Assembly: GCF_017569185.1 (NCBI RefSeq)
Contig: NZ_CP071869.1
Span: forward strand, 3,944,501 to 4,008,500
Length of the DNA: 64,000 bases
DNA from: Polaribacter cellanae
GTDB taxonomy: Bacteria > Bacteroidota > Bacteroidia > Flavobacteriales > Flavobacteriaceae
Direction: 5' to 3'
Of the stretch, positions 63,391-64,000 are shown one piece after another. Both the position numbers and the translations under genes were made by a program. The notes below the pieces were generated by a model. It was not told where the DNA came from and searched no databases. It was given only the letters and a program-made list of their open reading frames with translations. Every line of letters begins with the position of its first letter. Position 1 is the first letter of the stretch.

Positions 63391-63732
63391 TTATTCTAAT
63401 TGAAAAATATGTTCCATCAAACGCCATTTTTCATTAGGTTTTGATGTTGGTAAATCTTGTTGATAATTCCACATAAGAGTTTCCCATTCTTGTACTTTTG
63501 GATTCTTAGCGTCCATCATTGCTTTTTTTTCAAAAGAAAAACTATTGTTTACTTCCATAATCATAAACAAGCGATTTTCAATACAGTAAATATCCATGTT
63601 TTCTATTCCAGCATCTTTAATGCTTATCGTAATTTCTGGCCATATTTGTTCGTGATATTTTTTATATTCGGCGATGAGTTTTGGATCGTTTACTAAATCT
63701 AAAGCAAGACAATATTTTTTTAAATCTTTCAT
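63391..63732 (-). CDS. L-rhamnose/L-fucose mutarotase-family protein (DUF718)
   Basis: A 113-residue protein of the RhaM-type mutarotase fold, which interconverts alpha and beta anomers of deoxy sugars. YCLALDLVNDPKLIAEYKKY, then HEQIWPEITISIKDAGIENM, IYCIENRLFMIMEVN and PNEKWRLMEHIFQLE fit the family (His of the KYH-IWP region and Trp near the C-terminus). Next to a FucP-like transporter the substrate is more likely L-fucose than L-rhamnose. It lies 10 bp after the permease gene. Confidence 0.9.
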   Translation of the reverse strand: MKDLKKYCLALDLVNDPKLIAEYKKYHEQIWPEITISIKDAGIENMDIYCIENRLFMIMEVNNSFSFEKKAMMDAKNPKVQEWETLMWNYQQDLPTSKPNEKWRLMEHIFQLE

Positions 63733-63742
63733 GAGTAAGTTT

Positions 63743-64000
63743 TTAAAGATTTATTAATTCGTGTTTTTTAAATACAGTTAAACCATACCAAGCTATGTAA
63801 ACAAAACAAACTAAAGGTAAGATAAAAGAAAAATTTATTTCTGTAACCCCCATTATTTTAGTGTCTGCAACCCCTCTTCCTCCAGCATCTATAATTGCTC
63901 CTTGCAACATAGGTAGTAAAGCGCCACCAACAATTGCCATAACCAATCCTGCAGAACCTACTTTAGATTGCTCTTCAGTTAAATCATTTAAGGCAATTCC
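63743..64000 (-). CDS. fucP: FucP-like sugar:H+ symporter (MFS), C-terminal end; 5' part outside window
   Basis: The frame enters at 64000 (GIALNDLTEEQSKVGSAGLV) and continues VMAIVGGALLPMLQGAIIDA and LPLVCFVYIAWYGLTVFKKH to a stop. These are the last two membrane segments of an L-fucose permease-type MFS transporter; FucP proteins have the same K-GS--L-MAI-GGALLP---G sequence. The ATG at 63946 is internal. Which sugar is carried is not certain from this end alone. Confidence 0.82.
   Translation of the reverse strand, partial: GIALNDLTEEQSKVGSAGLVMAIVGGALLPMLQGAIIDAGGRGVADTKIMGVTEINFSFILPLVCFVYIAWYGLTVFKKHELINL

Overview
The window looks like a chromosome segment of a marine-type member of the Flavobacteriaceae (Bacteroidota), in the Polaribacter neighbourhood. 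The DNA is strongly AT-rich. It carries Bacteroidota-specific SusC/SusD pairs with ECF sigma and FecR/DUF4974 anti-sigma genes, a fused CcsBA (System II) protein, a Lacal_2735-family peptide, and flavobacterial intergenic hairpin repeats. No rRNA, CRISPR array, phage or recognisable transposase gene was seen. There is one tRNA (tRNA-Thr, anticodon TGT).

Layout. 1-18.3 kb is mainly housekeeping: the end of guaA, a LysM/PBP1-like lipoprotein, fused ccsBA with a small membrane protein, a HELGH protein plus a FAD/NAD(P) protein, the TIGR03915/TIGR03916 radical-SAM pair separated by a 3x106-bp repeat array, a GH3-family protein, and the udk-divIC-mutA-hyp-mutB cluster for methylmalonyl-CoA mutase. 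A frameshifted remnant resembling the C-terminus of gpsA lies beside udk.

18.3-46.1 kb holds three consecutive TonB/SusCD uptake loci, each with its own ECF sigma factor and FecR-type anti-sigma. Locus A (minus) ends in two glycerophosphodiester phosphodiesterases, so its likely substrate is glycerophosphodiesters. Loci B and C (plus) end in secreted zinc metallopeptidases (M13 type; TIGR04549-like), which suggests peptide or protein breakdown products.

46.2-61.8 kb is, apart from the tRNA, a minus-strand light and oxidative-stress region. It holds a TetR-type regulator, ABC1 kinase, flavin reductase, SDR/DUF2867, DUF2256, DASH cryptochrome, a second cryptochrome/photolyase lacking the expected Fe-S cysteines, DUF2805/TIGR03643, GTP cyclohydrolase I (folE), SDR, glutathione peroxidase, Lacal_2735, TspO, SRPBCC and a CPD-type photolyase. 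The glutathione peroxidase gene is split by a 1.64-kb insert carrying a Doc/Fic-type toxin gene and a DNA-binding partner gene. The insert is flanked by a 5-bp direct repeat, and removing it restores one continuous 157-codon frame. This is the most striking structure in the window.

62.2-64 kb is the end of a minus-strand deoxy-sugar (probably L-fucose) cluster: alpha-hydroxy-acid oxidase, sugar mutarotase and the C-terminus of a FucP-like permease.
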